From positions 1-12,699 of the forward strand of contig PWND01000156.1 in assembly GCA_003557965.1 (NCBI GenBank): a stretch of DNA of 12,699 nt, given 5' to 3'. Below the pieces are notes generated by a model. That model worked only from the letters and a program-made list of their open reading frames with translations. It was not told the DNA's origin and did not search any database. The translations under genes and the position numbers were made by a program. Shown here piece by piece: positions 1 through 6,870 of the stretch (within the stretch, counting starts at the first letter, position 1; each line of letters starts with the position of its first letter). This stretch comes from Bacteroidales bacterium (GTDB taxonomy: Bacteria > Bacteroidota > Bacteroidia > Bacteroidales > UBA7960).

Positions 1-288
1 GGAATAGTAAGAAGAGATACAACGTGGATGAGTGCTAAAGATACCATATTTAAGGATAAACGATATCCAATAGATTCACTGCCTTATGTCCCGTTTAGTG
101 AAGGGAAAAGGTTTGAAATGGACGCCGGCAAAATCCAGCGGGGTTACTCTACAATTTCTGTTTTTGAAGCAAAAACCAAGCCTGAAGATTATATGATAGG
201 ACTTAACTACAAGGTTTATTATACAAGAGAAGACGGCCTTAGAGTTGGGTCAATGCAAGAATCATCAGTTGACGGTAACTGGGAATAA
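1..288 (+). CDS. 3' end of an unrecognised gene, cut by the window edge
   Basis: The reading frame is open from base 1 to the TAA at 286-288, so this is probably the last 95 codons of a longer gene. An ATG at position 28 could give a free-standing 86-residue protein, but the open frame upstream of it makes that less likely. The visible part is soluble and mixed in charge. Its last 40 residues alternate in a beta-strand-like way (YKVYYTREDG, then VGSMQESSVDGNWE), with no membrane segment, no cysteine and no motif I can name. I do not recognise the family. It is followed after 30 bases, in the same frame, by the DUF3822 gene, so the two may be co-transcribed. Confidence 0.6.
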   Translation, partial: GIVRRDTTWMSAKDTIFKDKRYPIDSLPYVPFSEGKRFEMDAGKIQRGYSTISVFEAKTKPEDYMIGLNYKVYYTREDGLRVGSMQESSVDGNWE

Positions 289-318
289 CATTTTATTTTT
301 ATAACAATATCTGGCCAT

Positions 319-1179
319 TTGGAAAAAGTAGTTAGCATTTTTGATAAATCTTTTCTGCATGGGTCAGGAAGCAATAACTTTTTATCCATCGAGCTTTCGC
401 CCGGTGGATTTTCTTATTGCATCCTTGACGCTGAAAGATTTGAATATAAAGTATTAGAATCATTTTCGTATGGTTATAAACTGGATAGTGAAAATTCTCT
501 GAATGCCGCAGAATACCTGGTTCAAAGTAATGCAATCCTTAACAGCAATTTTGATAAAGTAAGAATATCTTATACAACTCCGGATTTTGTGTTGATACCT
601 GAAGAATTATATTTAGAGCAAAACAAAGAAAAATACCTTGAGTTTAATGCAAAGTTTGATACTAATAGCGACTTTGTTAATGTAGATAAACTTAATAACC
701 TTAAAGCATACTCTGTTTACTCTGCTCCAGTTTTATTAAACGAAATTGCAACGAAGTATTTTCCTGGGTCAGTTATTAAACATTATGCAACTCCATTGAT
801 CGAATCAATAATGTATAATGTTGCTACAAATAATAATAAGGCTGATTTGGTTTTGAACCTAAACAATGAATTTTTTGAAATTCTTATTATTGAGAATAAG
901 AAACTGAAAATTGTCAAAGCATTTAACTTTGTTACGATTGATGATTTAATGTACTATATATTCTTTACTCTTGAAAACCTTGGCCTTAGTGCTGAAAACA
1001 TGAATTTAATCATTACGGGAAATGTTAGCATGGAGTCAGATTTATATCGTAATATAAAGCTATATTTCAAGAGTGTTGATTTTTCACCACGAAATGACCT
1101 GTTTAAATATTCAGAAAAATTTGAAAACATTCCCCATCATTATTTTTATACTCTGATAAATCTTAATTTATGCGGATAA
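319..1179 (+). CDS. DUF3822 family protein, possible degenerate actin-like (ASKHA) fold
   Basis: This 286-residue protein resembles the DUF3822 family of Bacteroidetes, whose gene usually sits directly before rsmD, as here. Function is not established. The layout suggests an ASKHA (actin/PilM-like) fold: a first beta hairpin at residues 22-37 (LSIELSPGG...), a second at 175-196 (ADLVLNLNN...ENKKL), and a hydrophobic strand ending in Gly at 228-235 (MNLIITGN) where an adenosine motif would lie. The usual acidic catalytic residues are not obvious, so ATP binding is doubtful. There is no signal peptide or membrane span. The start is a TTG at 319; no in-frame ATG lies near the N-terminus. Its end overlaps rsmD by 10 bases, suggesting translational coupling. 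The family call rests on length, context and general resemblance. Confidence 0.8.
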   Translation: MEKVVSIFDKSFLHGSGSNNFLSIELSPGGFSYCILDAERFEYKVLESFSYGYKLDSENSLNAAEYLVQSNAILNSNFDKVRISYTTPDFVLIPEELYLEQNKEKYLEFNAKFDTNSDFVNVDKLNNLKAYSVYSAPVLLNEIATKYFPGSVIKHYATPLIESIMYNVATNNNKADLVLNLNNEFFEILIIENKKLKIVKAFNFVTIDDLMYYIFFTLENLGLSAENMNLIITGNVSMESDLYRNIKLYFKSVDFSPRNDLFKYSEKFENIPHHYFYTLINLNLCG

Positions 1180-1709
1180 TTGGAGGACAATTCAAAAGAA
1201 GATTATTACCGGTAAATACAAAACTTAAAGTAAGGCCTACCACTGACATTGCCAAAGAAGCTTTGTTTAATATATTGAATAACTACTTTGACTTTACAGA
1301 CATTGAAGTGCTTGACATTTTTGCAGGCACAGGAAGTATTTCTGCTGAATTTGCTTCAAGGGGTGCCCTTAATGTATTATCAGTTGATAATAATCTTAAA
1401 TGTATATTGCATATAAACAATATTGTAAATAACTTTAATTTTAATAATTTTACAACAATAAAAAGTGACAGCTTGAATTTTTTGAATATCTGCAATGAAA
1501 AATATGATATTATTTTTGCAGATCCACCTTTTGATTATCAGCATACAGGAAATATTGTGGAAGCTGTTTTTAAAAACGAATTATTAAAAACTAACGGCTG
1601 GCTTATAATTGAGCATCCTGCATCTGTTAAGCTTAACGATAATGAGAATTTTTTTGATCATAGAAAATACGGAAAAGTAAATTTTAGCTTCTTTAAAAAT
1701 AAAGAGTAA
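1170..1709 (+). CDS. rsmD: 16S rRNA (guanine(966)-N(2))-methyltransferase RsmD
   Basis: RsmD uses S-adenosylmethionine to methylate N2 of G966 in 16S rRNA during small-subunit assembly in the cytoplasm. The 179-residue length is normal for the family. Visible motifs in order are MRIIGG at the N-terminus, VRPTTD at 21-26, the SAM-binding loop DIFAGTG at 49-55, an acidic SVDNN strand end at 71-75, and the catalytic DPPF at 118-121 (the DPPY/NPPY-type motif of N-methyltransferases with Phe in the last position). The ATG at 1170 lies inside the end of the DUF3822 gene, and the stop overlaps the next start as TAATG, so the three genes are probably translated from one mRNA. Confidence 0.95.
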   Translation: MRIIGGQFKRRLLPVNTKLKVRPTTDIAKEALFNILNNYFDFTDIEVLDIFAGTGSISAEFASRGALNVLSVDNNLKCILHINNIVNNFNFNNFTTIKSDSLNFLNICNEKYDIIFADPPFDYQHTGNIVEAVFKNELLKTNGWLIIEHPASVKLNDNENFFDHRKYGKVNFSFFKNKE

Positions 1710-2155
1710 TGAATATTAGAAAAGCACTATCTAATGATATTGAGCAAATTGTTGACTTTCAGCTGAGAATGGCAAGTGAAACTGAACAAATTGAACTTGA
1801 TATCAACACTACAAGCAATGGAGTAAACCATATTTTCAATAATCCGGGATATGGTTTTTACCTTGTTTGTGAAAGTGACAACCAGGTAATAGGCTGTTTA
1901 CTTATCCTTTATGAATGGAGTGACTGGCGCAACCACAAAGTAGTGTGGATACACTCTGTTTATGTAAAGCCGGAATTCAGAAAGAGAGGGATCTTTAAGC
2001 AAATGTACCATTTCGTCAGGAAATGGGCTGAAAGCGACCCTGAAATTGGGGGAATAAGGCTATATGTTGACAAAAACAATAAAAATGCGCAAAGCGCTTA
2101 TGAAAAGTTAGGTATGAATTCCGACCATTATATTTTATATGAATGGATTAAGTAG
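1709..2155 (+). CDS. GNAT family N-acetyltransferase
   Basis: This 148-residue protein has the single-domain GNAT fold, which transfers an acetyl group from acetyl-CoA to an amine. It begins MNIRKA, the usual first strand. Motif A is at residues 84-100 (VYVKPEFRKRGIFKQMY), where RKRGIF is the acetyl-CoA pyrophosphate-binding loop (R/Q-x-x-G-x-G/A with Phe in the last position). Motif B is at about 126-136, with N126, the catalytic-type Tyr131 and LGM. The substrate cannot be read from the sequence; a tryptophan-rich stretch (YEWSDWRNHKVVW, 69-80) precedes motif A. The ATG overlaps the rsmD stop by one base, so the gene is translationally coupled to rsmD. That does not prove a ribosomal substrate. 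Confidence 0.9.
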   Translation: MNIRKALSNDIEQIVDFQLRMASETEQIELDINTTSNGVNHIFNNPGYGFYLVCESDNQVIGCLLILYEWSDWRNHKVVWIHSVYVKPEFRKRGIFKQMYHFVRKWAESDPEIGGIRLYVDKNNKNAQSAYEKLGMNSDHYILYEWIK

Positions 2156-2187
2156 TATCAGTAAAATTCTTTATAGATAACCAACAG

Positions 2188-2688
2188 ATGAAAGAAGAAA
2201 AAATTGCATTATTTCCGGGGTCTTTCGATCCAATAACCAAGGGGCATGAATCAGTAATCAGAAGGGCAGTGCCACTTTTTGATAAACTCATTGTTGCTAT
2301 CGGCATTAATATAGATAAAAAATACTTCTTTACTGTTGAGCAACGGAAGCAGTGGCTTATTGAAGTTTTTAAAAATGAATCAAAAATTGAAGTTATGGTT
2401 TATGAAGGCCTTACTGTTGATTTTTGCAAACAGGTTAATGCAAATTTTTTATTGCGTGGATTAAGAACATCAGCTGATTTTGAGTTTGAGAGGAGCGTAG
2501 GGCAGGTAAATAAAATGATGCTTCCGTCAATAGAAACATTATTCCTGCTGACGACACCGGAACATACAGCCCTGAATTCCTCAATGGTTAGAGATATAAT
2601 AAGGAATGGGGGCGATGCATCTGAGTTTGTGCCTCAAGCTGTGGGAAAAGATCTCATCGCTTTTAAAAAATCTGATAATACCAAATAA
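2188..2688 (+). CDS. coaD: Phosphopantetheine adenylyltransferase (CoaD)
   Basis: CoaD transfers AMP from ATP to 4'-phosphopantetheine, giving dephospho-CoA in the penultimate step of coenzyme A synthesis in the cytoplasm. The 166 residues match the family length. The N-terminal nucleotidyltransferase signature GSFDPITKGH spans residues 11-20, with the (T/H)xGH motif as TKGH. Further motifs are RGLR at 90-93, FEFERS at 98-103, and SSMVRDI at 131-137, which corresponds to the ISSTxVR nucleotide-binding motif. The gene lies 32 bases after the GNAT gene with no clear promoter or ribosome binding site, and rsmD-coaD proximity is common in many bacteria. Confidence 0.97.
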   Translation: MKEEKIALFPGSFDPITKGHESVIRRAVPLFDKLIVAIGINIDKKYFFTVEQRKQWLIEVFKNESKIEVMVYEGLTVDFCKQVNANFLLRGLRTSADFEFERSVGQVNKMMLPSIETLFLLTTPEHTALNSSMVRDIIRNGGDASEFVPQAVGKDLIAFKKSDNTK

Positions 2689-2751
2689 AGCTGATTCCGG
2701 AAAATAATTTTATTTCTTCCCCGTTTTTGAAAAGGAAAAATATTAGAGAAA

Positions 2752-4209
2752 ATGACCCCTAAATATTTCAAATTACTTTTATTTTTCTTAATTTGCCAAC
2801 TATCTGTCTATTCTCAGTTTGATGTTACAATTAACGGAAAATTTCCAGGTGCTGAAGGTAAAACTGTGAGGCTTTTTGAATATAGTGATATGCTTACATA
2901 CAGGCAAAACAAAATTGCCTCATACACAGTTGATGATGATGCCAGGTTTAAATTTAATATTCAAATATACGAGCCCCAGTATGTGTTTTTCAGGATTGAT
3001 CATGCCAGGAATGGACTTTTTATTGAGCCGGGAAAAACCTATAACATTGAATTTGATTTTGTGGATTTTGATTTAATTGATAACAGGAGAAACCCATACC
3101 TTGACCCATTATACTTCCCATTTACAATTACTAATGAAAAACCTGACGGTATAAATGTTTTAATTGATTCGTTGGATAAACTAACAGATGATTTTTTATA
3201 TGAAAACTTTTCAATAGCAAATCGTGGAAGAATGGCCGGCTTACTGGCTGATTTTAAAAACAGTACTAATGCCTTATTTGAAAATGTTGACAATGAGTTT
3301 TTTACGCAATATTATAAGTATAAGTTTGGTAAGTTAAATAATATTATTGCCCCAAAATCAAATAACGAAGTTGTGGCAAAATATTTTTTCGATGGTAAAA
3401 TTCAATATAATAATATTGAATACATGGAATTCTTTAATAGTTTTTTCGAAAACTTTGTAATTCGGGGTAGCAGAAATATCAGGATACAGGATGTTGAATT
3501 TACAGTTAATGAATTAGCAAGCTATACTGCATTAATGGATTCTTTGGGTAAGGATACTTTGCTGAGAAATGAAGTCTTGAGGGAAATGGTTTTATTAAAA
3601 ACACTTGATGAAATTTATCATGAGAGAGATTTTTCTAAAAGAAATATTGACAGTATTCTAAACCAGGTAGTTTTGCAAAGTAAGTTTCCAAGACATAAGC
3701 AAATTGCAGAAAACATTTTATGGTCAAAAAATTATTTATCCATTGGTAGCCCTGCACCTGATTTAGTATTAGAAAATGAAAAAGGCGAAAAATACAGTTT
3801 GTCAGATTTTTCAGGGAAATTTGTTTATATTAGTTTTTTTACTACCTGGTGCATCCCATGTTTAGCTGAACTGCCCGTTAAACAAGACTTATACGAACAG
3901 TATGGTGATTTTATTGAATTTATTTCAATATCAGTCGATCGGCATACATATCCATATTATAACTTCTTAAGACAAAATGATTATTCCTGGCGCTTTTTTC
4001 ATTTTAATGATGATTTTAACTTACTGGATGATTACCAGGTACGCTCTTACCCGGTATTTATTCTGATTTGCCCTCAAGGAAATATTCTAAACTATCCAAG
4101 ATTATACCCAAGTAATGCTATAGCCGGATATTTTGAAAGATTGAAAAGAATTTATTTCCAAAGCGATAGAAAAAACAGGCAAAGGCTTTATTATAACTTG
4201 AACAGGTAA
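2752..4209 (+). CDS. Exported TlpA/ResA-like thioredoxin-fold protein
   Basis: This 485-residue protein has an N-terminal signal peptide (KYFKLLLFFLICQLSVYS, residues 4-21, probable cleavage before Gln22). The Cys at 15 lacks the small preceding residue of a lipobox, so a soluble periplasmic protein is more likely than a lipoprotein. Residues 23-105 look like the beta-rich N-terminal domain common in Bacteroidetes TlpA proteins, followed by a long helical region to about 325. The C-terminal thioredoxin domain (about 330-470) begins IGSPAPDL, carries the redox motif WCIPC at 366-370, and has a cis-proline loop at YP 433-434. Reduction or isomerisation of disulfides in the cell envelope is the likely role; the partner is unknown. 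It converges on the Nudix gene with 22 bases between stops and no clear terminator. Confidence 0.9.
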   Translation: MTPKYFKLLLFFLICQLSVYSQFDVTINGKFPGAEGKTVRLFEYSDMLTYRQNKIASYTVDDDARFKFNIQIYEPQYVFFRIDHARNGLFIEPGKTYNIEFDFVDFDLIDNRRNPYLDPLYFPFTITNEKPDGINVLIDSLDKLTDDFLYENFSIANRGRMAGLLADFKNSTNALFENVDNEFFTQYYKYKFGKLNNIIAPKSNNEVVAKYFFDGKIQYNNIEYMEFFNSFFENFVIRGSRNIRIQDVEFTVNELASYTALMDSLGKDTLLRNEVLREMVLLKTLDEIYHERDFSKRNIDSILNQVVLQSKFPRHKQIAENILWSKNYLSIGSPAPDLVLENEKGEKYSLSDFSGKFVYISFFTTWCIPCLAELPVKQDLYEQYGDFIEFISISVDRHTYPYYNFLRQNDYSWRFFHFNDDFNLLDDYQVRSYPVFILICPQGNILNYPRLYPSNAIAGYFERLKRIYFQSDRKNRQRLYYNLNR

Positions 4210-4231
4210 TAATAGTTAATAAATAGTTTTT

Positions 4232-4843
4232 TTAAGCTAAATAGTTTTCTATTAGATTTTTTAATGACAGGTATGTGTTACTCAAAGCATGGCTTATCTC
4301 TTGTTTGTTCTTCCAGTGTACTTCAGTTATTCCTTCTTCCTCCTGAGGTATAAGGTTTTCTGTACTAAGTGTAAACATTTCATACCACCATGTTTTTTTT
4401 AAAACTATACTTTCATCACGTGTGTGGTATATGTGATATGTATGTGAAACAAACCCTTTTATTTTCAAATCTTTTATTCCACATTCTTCCTTTACTTCTC
4501 GTATAGCAGCATTGTCAGGCTTTTCGCCGGAATCTGTTTTTCCTTTTGGTAAATCCCATTTGCCGTTTCTAAAAATGAACAGCAATTCATTCTTTTCATT
4601 TTGTACTATACCACCTGCAGCTTCAACTAAAGTAAAGAAACTGGCAAACTTCACGAAAAGCCGGTTGGTATTATTTCCAATAATATATAATGACTTGGCT
4701 TCTTTTGACTTTTTAAATGTTTCTAATTCGTTGTAAAAATTATCAAATATGCTTTCATCAGTAATAATAATTTCATTGCTGTTAATTTCAGGCCTTTTGT
4801 GATGAAAATTTATTTCCTTGTTATTGATAAAAACTTTATACAT
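4232..4843 (-). CDS. Nudix hydrolase
   Basis: This 203-residue protein carries a complete Nudix box at residues 101-123: Gly101, Glu107, then REVKEECGI at 115-123, fitting G-x5-E-x7-R-E-U-x-E-E-x-G-U. Such enzymes hydrolyse nucleoside diphosphates linked to another group, using a divalent metal held by the box glutamates. A DLPKGK turn leads into the box. About 70 residues precede the catalytic domain (the VEAAGGIV strand begins near 73), so it is longer than a minimal Nudix protein. The substrate cannot be predicted. It diverges from pyrE with only 7 bases between start codons, so its own promoter must lie inside pyrE; I found no good TAnnTTTG match there. Confidence 0.93.
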   Translation of the reverse strand: MYKVFINNKEINFHHKRPEINSNEIIITDESIFDNFYNELETFKKSKEAKSLYIIGNNTNRLFVKFASFFTLVEAAGGIVQNEKNELLFIFRNGKWDLPKGKTDSGEKPDNAAIREVKEECGIKDLKIKGFVSHTYHIYHTRDESIVLKKTWWYEMFTLSTENLIPQEEEGITEVHWKNKQEISHALSNTYLSLKNLIENYLA

Positions 4844-4846
4844 TTG
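4818..4846 (+). promoter_or_regulatory. Predicted pyrE promoter, Bacteroidetes type
   Basis: A TTG at 4818-4820 is followed by 18 bases and then TACATTTG at 4839-4846, an exact match to the Bacteroidetes -7 consensus TAnnTTTG with near-normal spacing to the -33 element. The expected transcription start falls within a few bases of the pyrE ATG at 4851, so the mRNA would be leaderless or nearly so. The promoter overlaps the first nine codons of the divergent Nudix gene. The match is seen in the sequence; activity is inferred. Confidence 0.65.
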
Positions 4847-4850
4847 CGGT

Positions 4851-5513
4851 ATGAGTAATTTTTCTGAAAGAGAACTGAAAACTGCCCAATATTTATTACA
4901 AATTAAAGCAATAAAATTAAATGTGCAAAATCCATTTACATGGGCAAGTGGATTAAAATCACCAATATATTGCGATAACCGTAAAATACTATCCTTTCCA
5001 AAAGCACGGAAATTTGTTGCGCAAAGTTTATCTGAAATTGCTACTGAAGAGTTTGTTGAAGCAGATACAGTAGCCGGTGTTGCAACCGGCGGGATTGCTC
5101 ATGGAGTATTAACAGCAGCAATTTTAAACAAGCCGTTTGTATATGTTCGTAGTAGTAGCAAAGGCCATGGATTGCAAAACCTTATCGAAGGACAGCTGGA
5201 AAAAGGCAGCAAGGTAGTGGTAGTTGAAGATTTGGTTAGTACAGGAAAAAGCAGCCTTGAGGCAGTTGATGCATTAAAAAAAAATGATGCGGAAATTCTT
5301 GGAATGATAGCTGTTTTTACTTATGGCTTAGAAGCTGCTGTAAAGAATTTTAAGGATTATAACTGCAAGCTGGTTACTTTAAGTAACTACGAGGCCCTGG
5401 TTCATCAGGCGAAAAAACTTAATTTAATTGAAGATATGGATGAGATTATGCTTAAAAAATGGAGTGAAAACCCTCATCTGTGGAGTGACGAGTTTTTAAA
5501 ATTGAAAAATTAA
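4851..5513 (+). CDS. pyrE: Orotate phosphoribosyltransferase
   Basis: PyrE joins orotate to PRPP, giving orotidine 5'-monophosphate, the fifth step of de novo pyrimidine synthesis. From the ATG at 4851 the protein is 220 residues, normal for the family. FTWASGLKSPIYCDNR at 29-44 is the N-terminal orotate/PRPP region, ATGGIAHG at 78-85 follows, and the PRPP-binding motif VVVVEDLVSTGKSS is at 122-135. The catalytic loop reads RSSSKGHG (100-107). It keeps the Arg, the later Lys (104) and the His (106), but has Ser where the E. coli enzyme has Lys100. An upstream in-frame TTG (4818) would add 11 residues, but it lies in the predicted promoter, so the ATG is preferred. Confidence 0.96.
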   Translation: MSNFSERELKTAQYLLQIKAIKLNVQNPFTWASGLKSPIYCDNRKILSFPKARKFVAQSLSEIATEEFVEADTVAGVATGGIAHGVLTAAILNKPFVYVRSSSKGHGLQNLIEGQLEKGSKVVVVEDLVSTGKSSLEAVDALKKNDAEILGMIAVFTYGLEAAVKNFKDYNCKLVTLSNYEALVHQAKKLNLIEDMDEIMLKKWSENPHLWSDEFLKLKN

Positions 5514-5519
5514 TATAGT

Positions 5520-5921
5520 ATGGCAAAATATTCAAGTAATAAAACCACTGTAAATGCATCATGCTCAGAAGTTTATAATTTTATGTCTGACTTTAATAAC
5601 TTTGAGAAACTAATGCCACCCCAGGTCCATAATTGGGAATCAGACACCGATAAATGTTCTTTTAAAATAGAGGGTTTATCAAATTTTTCCATGAAAATTA
5701 TTAATAAAAAAGAGAATAACAGAATATCTATAGCATCTTTTGGAAATAATCCCGTTGACTACTACCTTGATGTTTTTTTTGAACCCGTTGATGATAATAG
5801 CTGTAAAGTTTTGATAGAGTTCGATGCAGAACTAAATTCATTTATGAGAATGATGGCGGATAAACCATTGAAAAACTTTGTAAATATGCTGGCAGAAAAG
5901 CTTAAAGAACTATATCAGTAA
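5520..5921 (+). CDS. Small SRPBCC (START/Bet v 1-like) fold protein
   Basis: This 133-residue protein reads like a single SRPBCC domain, a helix-grip fold with a hydrophobic pocket. It opens with a strand (TTVNASCSEVYNFMSDFNNF), in which the pattern of a polar strand followed by EVYNFMSD-x-x-x-F is typical of the first helix of the family. Beta strands follow in the middle, and a long C-terminal helix covers about residues 108-132 (MRMMADKPLK...). There is no signal peptide. The ligand or enzymatic role is unknown. It starts 6 bases after pyrE and must share its transcript; this pairing occurs in other Bacteroidetes genomes as far as I recall. Its end faces birA with 8 bases between stops and no terminator. 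Confidence 0.8.
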   Translation: MAKYSSNKTTVNASCSEVYNFMSDFNNFEKLMPPQVHNWESDTDKCSFKIEGLSNFSMKIINKKENNRISIASFGNNPVDYYLDVFFEPVDDNSCKVLIEFDAELNSFMRMMADKPLKNFVNMLAEKLKELYQ

Positions 5922-5929
5922 ACTTCACA

Positions 5930-6688
5930 TTACAATAAATACTCTACTTCTTTAAAAGCAAATTCCGAAACATTTTTTTCGGAAGTTTGAATTTTTAGTT
6001 TTCCATGCTCGGAAATACCCGTTATTATTCCCTTAAACACTTTATTATCCTTAATGAATTCGTTTTCCTGGTTTATTAAATATAAATGATTGTGATAGCT
6101 TTGGTTAATTTGTGAATACTTCTGCTCTGTTAACTTTGAGTGCCATTTTTTCATGTTATTGCAAAGCACTGATGCACAATGAAATATCTCTGTTTCTTTA
6201 TTTGATATAAGTTTTAATGATGTCGGATTCTTAATATTTTCAGGGAAAATGGTTTGGTTTACGTTTATTCCTATTCCAATAATAGTAGTTTTTATGCTAC
6301 TGTCATAAATTGAGTTTTCAATTAACATGCCGGATACTTTCCCATTATTAACTATAATATCATTAGGCCATTTAATATAAACTTTTGACTTGTTTTCCAA
6401 TAGCTGCTCTATTGTTTCTCTTATAGCGAGTGATGTAAGCATATTCAGATAGAACTGGTGTTCAATTTCCAAAAAATCCGGATAAATAATAAAGCTTAAA
6501 GTAAGGTTCTTCTCAGCATCACTGCTCCATATGCTATTGGCTGCGCCTTTACCTTCATACTGGTTACTTGTCCATATCATTGTGCCATTGGAAAGCTCCC
6601 TCTCTTTTACTTGTCGCCAGGCTTCAAGGTTGGTAGAATCAACCTTTGGAAGAAAGATTGTATTTTCGCCAAAATTTATTGTTTTCAC
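5930..6688 (-). CDS. birA: Biotin--[acetyl-CoA-carboxylase] ligase, without regulatory domain
   Basis: BirA activates biotin with ATP and attaches it to the biotin carrier lysine of acetyl-CoA carboxylase and related enzymes. Counting from the GTG at 6688 (252 residues), the motifs are VDSTN at 16-20, the biotin-binding loop Q43...GKG at 46-48 with W54, KWPND at 106-110, GKVSGMLIE at 116-124, and GIGINVNQ at 138-145. A small C-terminal domain follows. There is no N-terminal helix-turn-helix, so this is the catalytic-only class, not a repressor. The frame also opens at a TTG at 6730, but that TTG is the end of a predicted -7 box, so I prefer the GTG; the exact start is uncertain. The loop position equivalent to E. 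coli Arg118 is Ala49. Confidence 0.9.
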   Translation of the reverse strand: MKTINFGENTIFLPKVDSTNLEAWRQVKERELSNGTMIWTSNQYEGKGAANSIWSSDAEKNLTLSFIIYPDFLEIEHQFYLNMLTSLAIRETIEQLLENKSKVYIKWPNDIIVNNGKVSGMLIENSIYDSSIKTTIIGIGINVNQTIFPENIKNPTSLKLISNKETEIFHCASVLCNNMKKWHSKLTEQKYSQINQSYHNHLYLINQENEFIKDNKVFKGIITGISEHGKLKIQTSEKNVSEFAFKEVEYLL

Positions 6689-6727
6689 AAAAGAATGCTT
6701 GAGTGTATTATTTATTTTTAATATGTT

Positions 6728-6745
6728 CAAAAATAGTTATTTTTG
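6728..6745. repeat. Perfect-arm palindrome joining two divergent -7 boxes
   Basis: CAAAAATA (6728-6735) and TATTTTTG (6738-6745) are exact inverted copies separated by GT. Each arm is also a TAnnTTTG match, one on each strand. The palindrome may therefore be the by-product of two back-to-back promoters, or it may also serve as an operator. Its AT content means that chance must be considered. Confidence 0.5.
6738..6745 (+). promoter_or_regulatory. Possible -7 box of the rsfS-ftsH operon
   Basis: TATTTTTG on the plus strand matches TAnnTTTG, but the -33 position (about 6715-6720) is only a T-rich run without TTG. Transcription would begin near 6750 and leave a leader of about 120 bases before the rsfS ATG at 6871. 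No other full match was found on this strand between 6731 and 6870. Confidence 0.35.
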
Positions 6746-6870
6746 CAGCTAATGACAAAACAAAGCTTTAAGAAAATTAACAAAATTCGCCATAAAGACA
6801 TAATTTTCTTACTAAATGTTAATTTGTTCATTGTAAATTGAATGATTTTTACTTATTAATTAAAGAATGC

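Larger units (their letters stand above)
6728..6760 (-). promoter_or_regulatory. Predicted birA promoter
   Basis: Read on the minus strand, TTTTG (6760-6756), 20 bases, then TATTTTTG (6735-6728) match the Bacteroidetes -33 and -7 elements. Transcription would start near 6722, about 35 bases before the GTG at 6688. This argues against the TTG at 6730 as start codon. It is a prediction from consensus only. Confidence 0.5.

Noticed and set aside
2689..2751. Promoter for the TlpA-like gene
   Set aside because: CCGTTTTTG resembles the end of a -7 box but lacks the TA, and no -33 element is in place.
4226..4265. T-rich stretch between the TlpA-like and Nudix genes as a bidirectional terminator
   Set aside because: There is a run of seven T but no GC-containing stem before it; CTAAATAG/CTATTAG pair imperfectly and lie inside the Nudix gene.
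6730..6838. TTG codons at 6730 (birA) and 6838 (rsfS) as start sites
   Set aside because: The first is the last three bases of the predicted birA -7 box and would precede the transcript; the second adds residues beyond the normal N-terminus, and an ATG is available at 6871.
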